DNA of 64,000 nt from Paraburkholderia sp. D15 (GCF_029910215.1 NZ_CP110395.1:558001-622000), one strand, 5' to 3'. Shown: positions 17,418 through 27,498, numbered from the stretch's first letter. The notes: generated by a model from the letters alone, not told the origin. Numbers and translations: made by a program.

Positions 17418-20400
17418 ATGATTCCTTTTCTATCGAAGCGGCTGCTGATCAATCTGGCGGTCGTCGCGGCCGCGGTCGGCGCAAACGCGTTCGTCGCCTA
17501 CACGCAGATTTGCGGGCAGCGCGACGCCGACGCGCGCATGCTGCGTTCGACCAGCGTGCGCGCGAACCTCGACGCCTATCAGACGGCGCTCGACGGCAGC
17601 CTCGCCACGCTTGGCCGCTTCGAAGCGACGGGGGAAGCCGCACCGGTCGGCGCGGCCTTCGCGATGCGCGCGACCCTCGCGGGGCTGGAGCGCGACCTGC
17701 GCAACGAGCTGGCCAGCGAACCCGCGCTGCTCGACGCCCTCGCGAAACTGAGCACCGACAGCCACGCGCTGCAACGCGACATCGACGATGCGCTGTTGAA
17801 GAGCGCCAATGCCGAGCCGGGCGCGTCGCGCGCGTGGGCGGCGTCGACGTACACGCATCTCGGCCTCGGACTCGACCGCGTCGAAACGGCGCTGGCCGAA
17901 TTGCGCGGCGCCGAGAGCCGCGAGTTGCAGGCTTCGCTGTCGACCTCGACGAGCGAAACGCAGCGCGCGATGTTCCTGCTGATCGTCACGATGCTGGCGG
18001 GCAGCGCGCTCCTGATCTTCACCTTCGGCGCGCGCGAAAGCAGCGCCCGCGAAAAGCTGCGCACCGTGCGCGCGCTCGGCCGTAACGACGAGCGTTTTCG
18101 CGGCCTGTTCGACGATCATCCGGTGCCGATGTACATCTTCGATCGCGAAACGCTGCGCTTTCTCGCCGTCAACGCGGCGGCGATCAAACAATACGGTTAC
18201 TCCGAGATCGAATTTCTCGGCATGACGATTCGCGCGATCCGGCCGAACGCGGAAATCGCGCGGCTCGAATCGCACCTGCAGCGCAGCGATACCGTGCCGC
18301 GCGGCCGGACGATGGCGGGCATCTGGCATCACCGTCGCAAGGACGGGTCGACGATCAGCGCCGACATTTCGTATCACGCGCTCAATTTCATGGGCCGCGC
18401 CGCGTTCTTCGTGCTGGCCGACGACGTCACCGAGCAGATCAACGCCGAGGCCGAAGCGCAGCGTTCGAACCAGATGCTCGAAGCGGTGATCGACAACATT
18501 CCGCAGCGGATTTTCTGGAAGGATCTGGAGTCGCGCTATCTCGGCTGCAACATGGCGTTCGCGCGCGACGCGGGGCTGGCTTACCCGGAACAGGTGGTCG
18601 GTAAAAGCGACGCGGACATGCCCTGGCGCGCGTTTTCCGAACTGCTCGGCGAGCACGACAAGGAAGTGGTCAGCACCGGCATGCCGAAGATGAGTTTCGA
18701 GGTCGATCTGGTGATCGACGGCGTGCATCGCACCACGGTCACGAGCAAGCTGCCGTTCACCGACGGCGAAGGCCGCGTGATCGGCGTACTCGGCTCGTAC
18801 ACGGACATCACCGAACGCAAGCGCGCGGATCTCGCGTTGCGCCTGCAAAGCCGCGCGCTCGACGCGAGCGTCAACGCGATTCTGATTACCGCGCCGTCGC
18901 CGAGCGGCAATCTGATCGAATACGTGAACCCGGCGTTCATGCGGATCACGGGCTACGATCCCGCCGAAGTGATCGGCCACGATTGCCGCGTGCTGCAACG
19001 CGACGATCGCGATCAGGAAGGCGTTGCGCTGATCCGCCAGGCGCTCGCCGCGAATCGCGAGGGGAGCGCGGTGGTACGCAACTATCGCAAGGACGGCGCG
19101 CTGTTCTGGAATCAGCTGTTCATCGCGCCGGTGCCGAACCAGGACGGCGTGATTACCCATCACATCGGCGTGATCAACGATGTCACCGATCTGATGCGGT
19201 ATCAGGAACAGCTCGAATACCAGGCGAACTACGACAGCCTGACGCGCCTGCCGAACCGCAATCTGCTGCGCGACCGTCTGCAGCATGCGTTGATCGTCGC
19301 GCATCGGCATCACAAGGGTGTGGCGGTCGTGTTCATCGATCTGGACGGCTTCAAGAACGTCAACGACAGTCTCGGCCATAGCGTCGGCGACCGGCTGTTG
19401 AGCGTGGTCGCCGAGCGGCTCGCGCGTTGCACGCGTACCAGCGACACGGTCGCGCGTCACGGCGGCGACGAGTTCGTGATCGTGATGACCGATACCGTCG
19501 ACGAGCAATCGCTGATCGCGTGGATGGAGCGCGTGCGCGCGTCGATTTCCGAGCCGGTGTGGCTCGACGGCACCGAGTTGTACGTGGGCTGCAGCATGGG
19601 CGCGAGTCTGTTCCCGCAGGACGGCGAAGACGCGGAAACGCTGATGAAGAAGGCCGACCTCGCGATGTATCGGGCGAAGGACATGGGTCGCAATACGTTC
19701 CAGTTCTATCAGCCGGAGATGAACGCAAGCGCGGGCGCGCGGCTGAATCTGGAGCGGCGTCTACGGCGCGCGCTGCGCGATAACGAGTTCCTGCTGCACT
19801 ACCAGCCGCAGGTCGATATCGAAAGCGGGCAGATCGTCGGGACCGAGGCGCTGGTGCGCTGGCGCGATCCGGAAGTCGGACTGGTGCCGCCGTCGTCGTT
19901 CATTCCGGTCGCGGAAGAGAGCGGCCTGATCGGGCCGCTGTCCGAGTGGGTGCTGCGCGAAGCGTGCCGGCAGAACAAGGCCTGGCAGGACGAGGGATTG
20001 CCCCCCGCGCGCGTGTCGGTGAATCTGTCGGCGCGCGTGTTCCAGCAGCGCGATATCGCCAAGCTGGTGATGCAGGTGCTGGCCGAGACGGGGTTGGAGC
20101 CGCAGTACCTCGAACTCGAACTGACCGAGAGCACGATCATGCGCAACGCCGAAGAGGCGGTGTCGATGCTCAACGAACTGCACGCGCTCGGCATCGGCCT
20201 CGCGATCGACGACTTCGGCACCGGCTATTCGAGCCTCAGCTATCTGAAGCGCTTCCCGGTGGACCGGTTGAAGATCGACCGCTCGTTCGTATCGGACATC
20301 GGCGTGTCCGGTGACGACGAAACGATCACCTCGGCGATCATCGCGCTCGCGCATTCACTGAAGTTGCAGGTGATCGCGGAGGGCGTGGAGACGTCCGCGC

Positions 20401-20528
20401 AGCTCGATTTCCTGAAAGAGCGCGCGTGCGACGAAATGCAGGGTTTCTACTTCGCGAAGCCGTTGTCGACGGAAGCGATCTCCGAACTGCTGCAAGGCGG
20501 GATGAAGCGCGAAGCTGCGACGGTTTGA
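17418..20528 (+). CDS. membrane PAS-GGDEF-EAL cyclic-di-GMP protein
   Basis: A 1036-residue sensor. Two membrane helices (about residues 8-30 and 184-204) enclose a periplasmic helical region. Three PAS domains follow (about 225-340, 350-470, 480-600). The GGDEF domain carries an intact GGDEF near residue 682, and the EAL domain an intact EAL near 810 with DDFGTGYSSLSYLKRFPVD near 931. Both catalytic sets look complete, so it may make or break cyclic-di-GMP depending on its PAS input. It is monocistronic; the convergent GST gene ends 7 bp away. Confidence 0.94.
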   Translation: MIPFLSKRLLINLAVVAAAVGANAFVAYTQICGQRDADARMLRSTSVRANLDAYQTALDGSLATLGRFEATGEAAPVGAAFAMRATLAGLERDLRNELASEPALLDALAKLSTDSHALQRDIDDALLKSANAEPGASRAWAASTYTHLGLGLDRVETALAELRGAESRELQASLSTSTSETQRAMFLLIVTMLAGSALLIFTFGARESSAREKLRTVRALGRNDERFRGLFDDHPVPMYIFDRETLRFLAVNAAAIKQYGYSEIEFLGMTIRAIRPNAEIARLESHLQRSDTVPRGRTMAGIWHHRRKDGSTISADISYHALNFMGRAAFFVLADDVTEQINAEAEAQRSNQMLEAVIDNIPQRIFWKDLESRYLGCNMAFARDAGLAYPEQVVGKSDADMPWRAFSELLGEHDKEVVSTGMPKMSFEVDLVIDGVHRTTVTSKLPFTDGEGRVIGVLGSYTDITERKRADLALRLQSRALDASVNAILITAPSPSGNLIEYVNPAFMRITGYDPAEVIGHDCRVLQRDDRDQEGVALIRQALAANREGSAVVRNYRKDGALFWNQLFIAPVPNQDGVITHHIGVINDVTDLMRYQEQLEYQANYDSLTRLPNRNLLRDRLQHALIVAHRHHKGVAVVFIDLDGFKNVNDSLGHSVGDRLLSVVAERLARCTRTSDTVARHGGDEFVIVMTDTVDEQSLIAWMERVRASISEPVWLDGTELYVGCSMGASLFPQDGEDAETLMKKADLAMYRAKDMGRNTFQFYQPEMNASAGARLNLERRLRRALRDNEFLLHYQPQVDIESGQIVGTEALVRWRDPEVGLVPPSSFIPVAEESGLIGPLSEWVLREACRQNKAWQDEGLPPARVSVNLSARVFQQRDIAKLVMQVLAETGLEPQYLELELTESTIMRNAEEAVSMLNELHALGIGLAIDDFGTGYSSLSYLKRFPVDRLKIDRSFVSDIGVSGDDETITSAIIALAHSLKLQVIAEGVETSAQLDFLKERACDEMQGFYFAKPLSTEAISELLQGGMKREAATV

Positions 20529-20534
20529 GCTACC

Positions 20535-21155
20535 TCACACCGGCGGCGTGTCCACGAAAAGCGGCGACGCTTCCGCCAGCGCTGAAAACGCTTTCAGGTG
20601 CGGATACGCGTCCTGATCGACGATCTCCGGCAACATCAACTGCGTGAAGCGCCACGCGACCGCCACGGTGATGTCGGCCGCGTCGAAGCGATCCGGATTG
20701 GCGGGCGCGGATGCGGCGGCGAGTGCGCGTTCGAGTTCGTCATACGCGGCGAACAACTGCGAGCGCACCCGCTCGATCCACGGTTCATGCTGTTTTTCCG
20801 CCGGCCGCAGATTGCGTTCGTAGACGATCTGCACGGTCTTTTCGCTGGCGGCCAGCGCGAGGCCGGTGAGATAGGCGGCGCGCAACGCGGCGTCCGGTTG
20901 CGTCGGAAACAGTTGCTGTTGCCGGTCCGCGCCGGCCAGCGTCGCTGCGTATTGAAGAATGGCGCTCGAATCCATCACGACCAGGCCGTTGTCGGCGATC
21001 AGCGTCGGTGCTTTCACGACCGGGTTGATCTTCCTGAACTGCTCGTAGGTGCTGAACACCGAAACCGACTCGTGTTCGAAGTCGAGCTTCAGCCATTTGA
21101 GGCAGATGGCGACCCGGCGCACATAGGGCGAGTCGAGCATACCGATCAGTTTCAT
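20535..21155 (-). CDS. glutathione S-transferase family protein
   Basis: A 206-residue protein. The N-terminal thioredoxin-like domain starts MKLIGMLDSPYVRRVAICLK and includes NPVVKAPTLI and the glutathione-binding MDSSAILQYA. The C-terminal half is the helical GST domain. S9 in LDSPYVRR is the likely activating Ser. The ATG at 21155 gives the typical family start; 38 extra upstream codons look non-coding. It is divergent from a LysR-type gene, which may regulate it. Confidence 0.9.
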   Translation of the reverse strand: MKLIGMLDSPYVRRVAICLKWLKLDFEHESVSVFSTYEQFRKINPVVKAPTLIADNGLVVMDSSAILQYAATLAGADRQQQLFPTQPDAALRAAYLTGLALAASEKTVQIVYERNLRPAEKQHEPWIERVRSQLFAAYDELERALAAASAPANPDRFDAADITVAVAWRFTQLMLPEIVDQDAYPHLKAFSALAEASPLFVDTPPV

Positions 21156-21312
21156 CACATTCCCGTTAGAAGTTCTATCATCGCGCGCCGCGATCCGCTG
21201 TGCTGGGGCTGTGCAACGCCTTCGCGGTGCGGCGCTTCCACGCGATAGATTAAGCATCTCCGTGCGCAAGAAAAAGCGACATTAATCGACGGTTTACGTC
21301 AGAATTTCTTAC

Positions 21313-22245
21313 ATGAAACCTATTCCGCCTCTGACCGCGCTGCGCTGCTTCGAGGCTGTCGCCCGTCTGGGCGGCGTCACGCTGGCCGCGCGCGAACTGC
21401 ATGTCACGCATTCGGCGGTGAGCCAGCAGATCAAGGTGCTGGAAGAGAGCATGGGCGTCGCGCTGTTCGTGCGCGAGGCGCGCGGCTTGCGGCTCACCGA
21501 GGAAGGCCGCCTTTACGCGCTCGACATCCGTACCGCACTGCGCGACATCACCGAGGCGACCCGCCGCGCGCAGGCGCGTCCGCAGGAAAGCGAACTGGTG
21601 GTCGCGACCCTGCCGTCGTTCGCGCAGCACTGGCTCGTGCCGCGTCTGCCCAGCTTCCGCGACGCGCATCCGTACTACCGGGTGCGTCTGCTGACCAGTC
21701 TGCGTGTCGAGGATCTGCGCGAGGGCGCGTGCGATGTCGCCATCCGCATGGGGCAGGGGCATTGGCCCGACGTTGCGCAGCAGAAACTGTTCGACGACGA
21801 CATCGTCGCGGTCGCGGCGCCGCATTTCGCGTTGGCGCCGAACGGGCGCTTTCCCGTCAGCGCCGAAGACGTGCTCGCCTGTCCGCTGATTGCCAGCCCG
21901 GATACGCCGTGGGGCGACTGGTGCCGCGCGGCGCAGGTGGCGGAGCCGGCGGAGTCGGCCGTGGTGCTGTCGGCCAACGACTCGAACATCGTGATCGGCG
22001 CGGTGCGGATGGGGCAGGGCATCGCGCTCGAACGGCTCAGTCTGGTCGGGCCCGCGCTCGCGCGTGGCGAACTCATGCAGATCACCGATATCCGCGTGCC
22101 TTACCGATACCCGTACTGGCTCGTGTGGCAACAGCGCGAAATCCTCAGCCTGAGGCAGCAGCATTTCGCGCAGTGGATCGAAGGCGAGGTCGACGCGTAT
22201 CTGCGCGAGAACGTTTCCGCTGTATCGCCGATTCGCGCGCTCTAG
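21313..22245 (+). CDS. LysR-family regulator, GcvA-like
   Basis: A 310-residue LTTR. Residues 6-65 form the winged helix (PPLTALRCFEAVARLGGVTLAARELHVTHSAVSQQIK...). The rest is the two-lobed effector domain. The opening and the C-terminal DTPWGDW followed by ANDSNIVIGAVRMGQGIAL fit the GcvA/AmpR-like subgroup common in Burkholderia. It is divergent from the GST gene across a 157-bp gap, the usual LTTR arrangement, so that gene is its likeliest target. No co-inducer can be deduced. Confidence 0.9.
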   Translation: MKPIPPLTALRCFEAVARLGGVTLAARELHVTHSAVSQQIKVLEESMGVALFVREARGLRLTEEGRLYALDIRTALRDITEATRRAQARPQESELVVATLPSFAQHWLVPRLPSFRDAHPYYRVRLLTSLRVEDLREGACDVAIRMGQGHWPDVAQQKLFDDDIVAVAAPHFALAPNGRFPVSAEDVLACPLIASPDTPWGDWCRAAQVAEPAESAVVLSANDSNIVIGAVRMGQGIALERLSLVGPALARGELMQITDIRVPYRYPYWLVWQQREILSLRQQHFAQWIEGEVDAYLRENVSAVSPIRAL

Positions 22246-22507
22246 CCCCGTCGTGGTGCGTGGAAAGCGGTTTGCGGACGGCGTGCGGTCGGCTATATTC
22301 GGGATTCCCATCGCGTGCTGTGCTGGGAGAAGCAAGCACCAAACTTCGGTATCAAGCTTCGACACCGAATTTCGACGAAACCTCGATCGATTCACTGGCG
22401 TCGCGCCCGCTTGCTCGCTGTCCGTTTTCGCCTTCGCTGTTCGCTGCCTTTTCCCGGAGCCCGGGCGTTGCGCCGTCGCATGATTGCCAACTCGACTGGA
22501 GAGAACA

Positions 22508-22840
22508 ATGACTGCTTCACCTGCAAGGAAACTGGCTGTACTGCTCGCATCGGTGGTGCTGAGCGTGGCGTGTGCCGCACCGGCGTTCGCGCAGAGCGGC
22601 GGAGGCGGCGGCGCGGCGGGCGACGATTCGGATGCGGCCAAGCCGACGGCCGCGTCGAAGGTGACGACCACCAAGGCACAGCGCAAGGCCGCGCGCAAAC
22701 AGGCACGCGCGAAGAAGAACGCCGAGCTGAAGAAGCTGGAAGCGAACGGCTACAACCCGTCGCGTAACGATCCGAACTATCCGACCGATCTGCAGAACGC
22801 TCAGAAGAAAGCCGCGGCGGGGGCGGCGGCGAGTCAGTGA
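22508..22840 (+). CDS. exported DUF4148-like protein
   Basis: A 110-residue protein. Residues 1-30 form a cleavable signal peptide (RKLAVLLASVVLSVACAAPAFAQS). A Gly/Ala linker and a Lys/Arg-rich segment follow, then LEANGYNPSRNDPNYPTDLQNAQKKA, which resembles the core of DUF4148 proteins that are abundant in Burkholderia periplasm. GGAGAG at 22498 supports the ATG at 22508. Function unknown. Confidence 0.7.
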   Translation: MTASPARKLAVLLASVVLSVACAAPAFAQSGGGGGAAGDDSDAAKPTAASKVTTTKAQRKAARKQARAKKNAELKKLEANGYNPSRNDPNYPTDLQNAQKKAAAGAAASQ

Positions 22841-22920
22841 GCGAGGTGGGTTAGCGGGCAGCATCGCCACTTGATTACGTGAAGCGCGGAGGTCGAGCGG
22901 AACGTAGGGCGGTGAAATGC

Positions 22921-22950
22921 AAACGAGGCGCCCAGGCGCCTCGTTTTCTT
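22921..22950. terminator. bidirectional rho-independent terminator
   Basis: AAACGAGGCGC (22921-22931) pairs with GCGCCTCGTTT (22936-22946) around CCAG, with T-rich sequence on the + strand. It lies between the convergent DUF4148 and thioesterase genes and could serve both. Confidence 0.75.
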
Positions 22951-23024
22951 TTGAGCCCGTGTTTTCAGGCTCGAATGCGTGTACCGGATGTCGCGATTCA
23001 GTGGCTCGGCGACTCCCGCTCAAC

Positions 23025-23420
23025 TCACTCCAGTACCGGCAACGCGCGCGGACGACGATCGGTATCGGTCGCCACATACGTCAGCAACGCCTCCGTCACC
23101 TTCACGACTTCCTCGGTCAGGCTCATACGTTGCGCGTAAACCTCGACCGACACCGTGACCGACGTCTTGCCCGTCTTGACGATATCCGCGTAAAAACTCA
23201 GCAGATCGCCGACGAACACCGGCTGCTTGAACACGAACGAATTGACCGCAATGGTCGCGACCCGGCCGTTGGCGCGGCGGCTCGCCGGAATCGAACCGGC
23301 AATGTCCACCTGCGCCATGATCCAGCCGCCGAACACGTCGCCGTGGACGTTCGCATCCGACGGTTGCGGCACGACGCGCAGCGCGCAGGATTTTTGCGGG
23401 AGTTGAAGAAGATCGGACAT
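23025..23420 (-). CDS. acyl-CoA thioesterase, YciA/hotdog family
   Basis: A 131-residue single hotdog-fold protein. The region SDANVHGDVFGGWIMAQVDIAGSI carries the catalytic Asp/Asn neighbourhood of YciA-type thioesterases, and ATIAVNSFVFKQPVFVGDLLSFY follows. It would hydrolyse short to medium acyl-CoAs. The ATG at 23420 gives the usual family length; an upstream ATG at 23489 adds 23 Pro-rich residues and is less likely. Confidence 0.88.
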   Translation of the reverse strand: MSDLLQLPQKSCALRVVPQPSDANVHGDVFGGWIMAQVDIAGSIPASRRANGRVATIAVNSFVFKQPVFVGDLLSFYADIVKTGKTSVTVSVEVYAQRMSLTEEVVKVTEALLTYVATDTDRRPRALPVLE

Positions 23421-23757
23421 GGGACACCCTTGGGGAAACGGATTGAGCTCGGTCGGCTCGACTGGCAGGCGCGGGAGTTCACGTGCCATGGTGCGGGCCG
23501 GACCCGCTCACGCGGGTTATACGGCAACACCGCGGCACGACAGCCAGGCTACGCGGTCCCTTCACGACCGGCGACCGGACTGCCCATGGAAAGCGGCGCC
23601 AGCCGGCTTCTGCGACAATAGAAAGATCAGGAATTGTACGGGAAAGCGCCCAGCCGGGCGCGCGCGACAAAAAGCGGTGAGCCGGTAAGCCGGTCCGCGA
23701 TGCTCGCGCGCGCCGCTGCGAACTCCGGCTATTCCACCTTTTCCCCAGCCGATCTCC

Positions 23758-25656
23758 ATGCGCCGCACGCCCTCGTCCGAACCGTCTCCCATTTCCACCC
23801 AGCCGCGCAACGACTGGCAGACCATTCTGTCGCTGCTGCCGTACCTCGCCACGTACAAATGGCGCGTCGTGTTCGCGCTGAGCTGTCTGGTCGGCGCGAA
23901 GGTCGCCAATCTCGGCGTGCCGATCGTGATGAAGCGGATCGTCGACAGTCTGTCGTCCGTCCAGCATCTCACCGCGCTCGGCCGGGCGCACGATTCGCCG
24001 GCCATCGTGCTGCTCGGCGGCGTCGGACTGCTGGTGGTCGCGTACGCGGTGGTGCGGCTATCCACGTCGCTGTTCACCGAGCTGCGCGAGATCCTGTTCG
24101 CGAAGGTGACCGAGAGCGCGGTGCGGCAACTGGCGCTGAAGGTGTTCCGTCATCTGCATGCGCTGTCGTTGCGGTTTCACCTCGAACGGCAGACCGGCGG
24201 CATGTCGCGCGACATCGAACGCGGCACGCGCGGCATCACGCAACTGATTTCCTATTCGCTCTACAGCATTCTGCCGACGCTGGTCGAAGTCGGCCTCGTG
24301 CTCGGCTTTTTCGTCGTCAAGTACGAGTGGTATTACGCGGTGGTCACGTTCATCGCGTTGGCGGTGTACATCGTGTTCACGGTGAAAGTCACCGAGTGGC
24401 GCACGCATTTCCGCCGCACCATGAACGATCTCGATTCGAAGGCGAACTCGCGCGCGATCGATTCGCTGCTCAACTACGAGACCGTCAAATACTTCGGCAA
24501 CGAGGAATGGGAGGCGGGCCGTTACGACGAAAACCTGAAGCGCTATCGCACGGCCGCGATCAAGTCGCAGCGTTCGCTGTCGGCGCTGAACTTCGGTCAG
24601 CAGGCGATCATCGGCACGGGGCTCGTGTTCATTCTGTGGCGCGCCACGCAAGGCGTGATGGCCGGGCGGCTCACGCTCGGCGATCTGGTGCTGATCAACA
24701 CATTCATGTTGCAGCTGTACATTCCGCTGAATTTCCTCGGCGTGGTGTATCGCGAGTTGAAGCAGAGTCTCACCGACATGGACCGCATGTTCACGCTGCT
24801 CGGCGCCGCCCAGGAAGTGCCCGACCGCGAAGGCGCACCGGCGTTGCAGGTGAAGGGCGCGAAGGTGCGCTTCGAGCAGGTGAATTTCGCGTACGAACCG
24901 GCGCGTCAGATTCTGCACGACGTGAGCTTCACGATTCCGGCAGGCACCACGACCGCGGTGGTCGGTCATAGCGGCTCGGGCAAATCGACGCTCGCGCGGC
25001 TACTGTTCCGCTTCTACGATCTGGACCGCGCGGCGGGCGGCGCGATCACCATCGATGGTCAGGATATTCGTGACGTCACGCAGGATTCGCTGCGAGCGTC
25101 GATCGGGATCGTGCCGCAGGATACGGTGCTGTTCAACGATTCGATCTACTACAACATCGCGTACGGCCGGCCTTCGGCGACGCGCGACGAAGTGATCGCG
25201 GCGGCGCGCGCCGCGCATATCCACGATTTCATCGAGGCGCTGCCCAAGGGTTACGACACGCCGGTCGGCGAGCGCGGGCTGAAGCTCTCGGGTGGCGAGA
25301 AGCAGCGCGTGGCGATTGCGCGGACCATTCTGAAGAACCCGCCGATTTTGCTGTTCGACGAAGCGACCTCGGCGCTCGATTCACGCTCCGAGCGCGCGAT
25401 CCAGCACGAACTCGACCAGATCGCCCGCGAGCGCACCACGCTGATCATCGCGCACCGGCTGTCGACGGTGGTGCACGCGCAGCAGATCATCGTGATGGAC
25501 AAGGGGCGTATCGTCGAGCGCGGCACGCACGCGGAACTGCTGCGCGCCGATGGACTGTTCGCTCAGATGTGGGCGTTGCAGCAGCAACGCGCGGCGCAGG
25601 CGCCGCAAGCGCCTGAAGCGGCGGATACAGCGAATACGGAGAGTACGGGGCGCTAG
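23758..25656 (+). CDS. Atm1/HMT-type ABC exporter (ATPase-permease fusion)
   Basis: A 632-residue half-transporter with a six-helix membrane domain (about 30-330) followed by the ATPase. Walker A is GHSGSGKST near residue 404, the signature LSGGEKQR is near 510, Walker B is ILLFDEATSALD near 530 and the H-loop is IIAHRLST. The LNYETVKYFGNEEWE segment is typical of Atm1/HMT1/MsbA-like proteins that export glutathione-linked metal or sulfur species. It would act as an inner-membrane homodimer. The C-terminus is Ala/Gln-rich. It is convergent with murU. Confidence 0.9.
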   Translation: MRRTPSSEPSPISTQPRNDWQTILSLLPYLATYKWRVVFALSCLVGAKVANLGVPIVMKRIVDSLSSVQHLTALGRAHDSPAIVLLGGVGLLVVAYAVVRLSTSLFTELREILFAKVTESAVRQLALKVFRHLHALSLRFHLERQTGGMSRDIERGTRGITQLISYSLYSILPTLVEVGLVLGFFVVKYEWYYAVVTFIALAVYIVFTVKVTEWRTHFRRTMNDLDSKANSRAIDSLLNYETVKYFGNEEWEAGRYDENLKRYRTAAIKSQRSLSALNFGQQAIIGTGLVFILWRATQGVMAGRLTLGDLVLINTFMLQLYIPLNFLGVVYRELKQSLTDMDRMFTLLGAAQEVPDREGAPALQVKGAKVRFEQVNFAYEPARQILHDVSFTIPAGTTTAVVGHSGSGKSTLARLLFRFYDLDRAAGGAITIDGQDIRDVTQDSLRASIGIVPQDTVLFNDSIYYNIAYGRPSATRDEVIAAARAAHIHDFIEALPKGYDTPVGERGLKLSGGEKQRVAIARTILKNPPILLFDEATSALDSRSERAIQHELDQIARERTTLIIAHRLSTVVHAQQIIVMDKGRIVERGTHAELLRADGLFAQMWALQQQRAAQAPQAPEAADTANTESTGR

Positions 25657-25692
25657 GTCAGGCCGCTAGTCAGGCCACTGGTCGGGCCACTA
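25657..25692. repeat. 12-bp tandem repeat, three copies
   Basis: GTCAGGCCGCTA, GTCAGGCCACTG and GTCGGGCCACTA lie head to tail and fill almost the whole gap between the stop codons of the convergent ABC exporter and murU genes. Confidence 0.85.
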
Positions 25693-25694
25693 AT

Positions 25695-26411
25695 TCAGGC
25701 GCCGCGCCTCAACCGCAGATCCAGTTCGCCAAGCTGCGCGGCGGTGCCGACGTTCTCCCACAAGCCCTCGTACAACTCCCCGCTCGCGAGCCCGCGCGAA
25801 ATCGTCTCGCGGTAATACGGCGACAGCGCGCGCCGCGTGCCGCGCGGCAGATCGCGGAACATCCGCGTGTCGTACAGGCCGATGCTGCCGAACGTCACAC
25901 GCGGCTGCGCGTCGAGAGACAGCACGCCATCCACGAGACCGAAGTCGCCGTTCGGATGAAACGGCGGATTCGGCACCATCACCAGATGCATGCCCGGCTC
26001 GGGCAGCGCGGCGAGCCGCTCGGCGGGCGCGTGCAGCGCCGTGTAGTCGAAGTCCGAGTACACGTCGCCGGCCACCGCGACGAACACTTCGCCCTGAGCT
26101 TCGTCTTCCAGCAGCGGCAGCGCCTGCGCGATGCCGCCCGCGGTTTCCAGCGCTTCATGCTCGGCGGAGTAGCGCAACGCGACCTGCCAGCGCGAACCGT
26201 CGCCGAGCGCGGCTTCGATCCGCTCGCCAAGCCACGCGTGATTGATCACGATGGTGCGAAAACCCGCCTGCGCGAGCCGCTCGATCTGCCACACGATCAA
26301 CGGTTTGCCGCCGGCTTCGAGCAAGGGCTTCGGACACGTGTCGGTCAGCGGACGCATGCGCTCGCCGCGGCCCGCGGCGAAAATCATCGCTTTCTTCAAG
26401 GGCATCGTCAT
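25695..26411 (-). CDS. murU: N-acetylmuramate 1-phosphate uridylyltransferase
   Basis: A 238-residue nucleotidyltransferase with the signature KKAMIFAAGRGERMRPLTDTCPKPLL near the N-terminus and the metal-binding VAGDVYSDFDY near residue 115. It lies 3 bp after a sugar-kinase-like gene, and the pair is divergent from lptD. This matches amgK-murU of Pseudomonas and beta-proteobacteria, where MurU makes UDP-MurNAc from recycled MurNAc-1-phosphate and bypasses fosfomycin-sensitive synthesis. An alternative start is the ATG two codons later at 26405. Confidence 0.85.
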   Translation of the reverse strand: MTMPLKKAMIFAAGRGERMRPLTDTCPKPLLEAGGKPLIVWQIERLAQAGFRTIVINHAWLGERIEAALGDGSRWQVALRYSAEHEALETAGGIAQALPLLEDEAQGEVFVAVAGDVYSDFDYTALHAPAERLAALPEPGMHLVMVPNPPFHPNGDFGLVDGVLSLDAQPRVTFGSIGLYDTRMFRDLPRGTRRALSPYYRETISRGLASGELYEGLWENVGTAAQLGELDLRLRRGA

Positions 26412-26414
26412 CGG

Positions 26415-27482
26415 TCAGAAGGTGTAGCCGACTTCGTTTGCGCGGCCTTCGAGGTCGTCGAGCAGCTTCGCGAACGGACGCAGCGGCGCATAGCGCTCGG
26501 CCACCTTGCGCGCGTAACCGATGAAGCGCGGCAGGTCGTTCATGTAGTGCGCCTTGCCGTCGCGGTAGTGGATCCGGCAGAACAGACCCAATACCTTGAT
26601 GTGGCGTTGCAGGCCCATCCATTCGATCTGGCGGTAGAACTCGCCGAAGTCGGGATCGACCGGCAGACCGGCTTTCCTCGCGCGTTCCCAGTAGTAGACG
26701 AAGCAGTCCAGCTCGAACTCTTCGTCCCAGCCGAGGAACGCGTCGCGCAGCAGCGACGCGACGTCGTAGGTGATCGGGCCGTACACCGCGTCCTGAAAGT
26801 CGAGCACGCCGGGATTCGGCGCGGCGATCATCAGATTGCGCGGCATGAAATCGCGCAGCATGAACACCTGCGGTTGCGCGCGTGCGCTCGCGATCAGCAG
26901 CGCGAACGTGCGATCGAGCAGGCCGCGCGTGGTCTCGTCGACCTCGCGGCCCAGATGGCGGCCGATGAACCACTCCGGCATCAGCTCCATCTCGCGGCGC
27001 AGGAACGCTTCGTCGAACGGCGGCAGCATGTCTTCGCGCGAAGTCAGTTGCCAGCGGATCAACGCGTCGAGCGCATCGCGCATCAACGTGCGGGCCCGAC
27101 GCGGGTCGTCGCCGCGTTGCGCTTCGGTCAGCGCGTCGAGATACGACGCGGTACCGAGATCGGTGACCAGCATGAAGCCGGCGTCGACATCCACTTCCAG
27201 CACGCGTGGCACATGCACGCCGGCGGCGTCGAGCAGTTGCGCGACCTGCGCGAATTCGCGGCATTTCTCAGGTGGCGGAGCATCGACGGCGATCAGGGTA
27301 CCGGCCGCACTGTCTTCCGCCGCCTTACCGGCAAGCCGGAAATAGCGGCGGAAACTGGCGTCGGACGAAGCCGGTACGAGGGTGTCGAGCTCGAGCGCAT
27401 AGCGGCCGGCGTGGCCGTGCAGCCAGGCTTTGAGCAGGTCGAGGCGAGTGTCTTGCGTGTCTTGGGAAGGGGGCAGCGTCAT
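26415..27482 (-). CDS. amgK: anomeric MurNAc/GlcNAc kinase
   Basis: About 355 residues with an aminoglycoside-phosphotransferase fold. The catalytic loop reads FMLRDFMPRNLMI: the Asp and Asn are kept, but the usual His before RD is Leu. The metal-binding LDFQDAVYGPITYDVASLLRD follows. Gene order and the following murU indicate AmgK, which phosphorylates cell-wall-derived MurNAc at C1. I chose the ATG at 27482 (MTLPPSQ); an ATG at 27497 would add five residues. It is transcribed divergently from lptD, linking peptidoglycan recycling with outer-membrane assembly. Confidence 0.85.
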   Translation of the reverse strand: MTLPPSQDTQDTRLDLLKAWLHGHAGRYALELDTLVPASSDASFRRYFRLAGKAAEDSAAGTLIAVDAPPPEKCREFAQVAQLLDAAGVHVPRVLEVDVDAGFMLVTDLGTASYLDALTEAQRGDDPRRARTLMRDALDALIRWQLTSREDMLPPFDEAFLRREMELMPEWFIGRHLGREVDETTRGLLDRTFALLIASARAQPQVFMLRDFMPRNLMIAAPNPGVLDFQDAVYGPITYDVASLLRDAFLGWDEEFELDCFVYYWERARKAGLPVDPDFGEFYRQIEWMGLQRHIKVLGLFCRIHYRDGKAHYMNDLPRFIGYARKVAERYAPLRPFAKLLDDLEGRANEVGYTF

Positions 27483-27498
27483 GAAAACCGGCGGCAAA

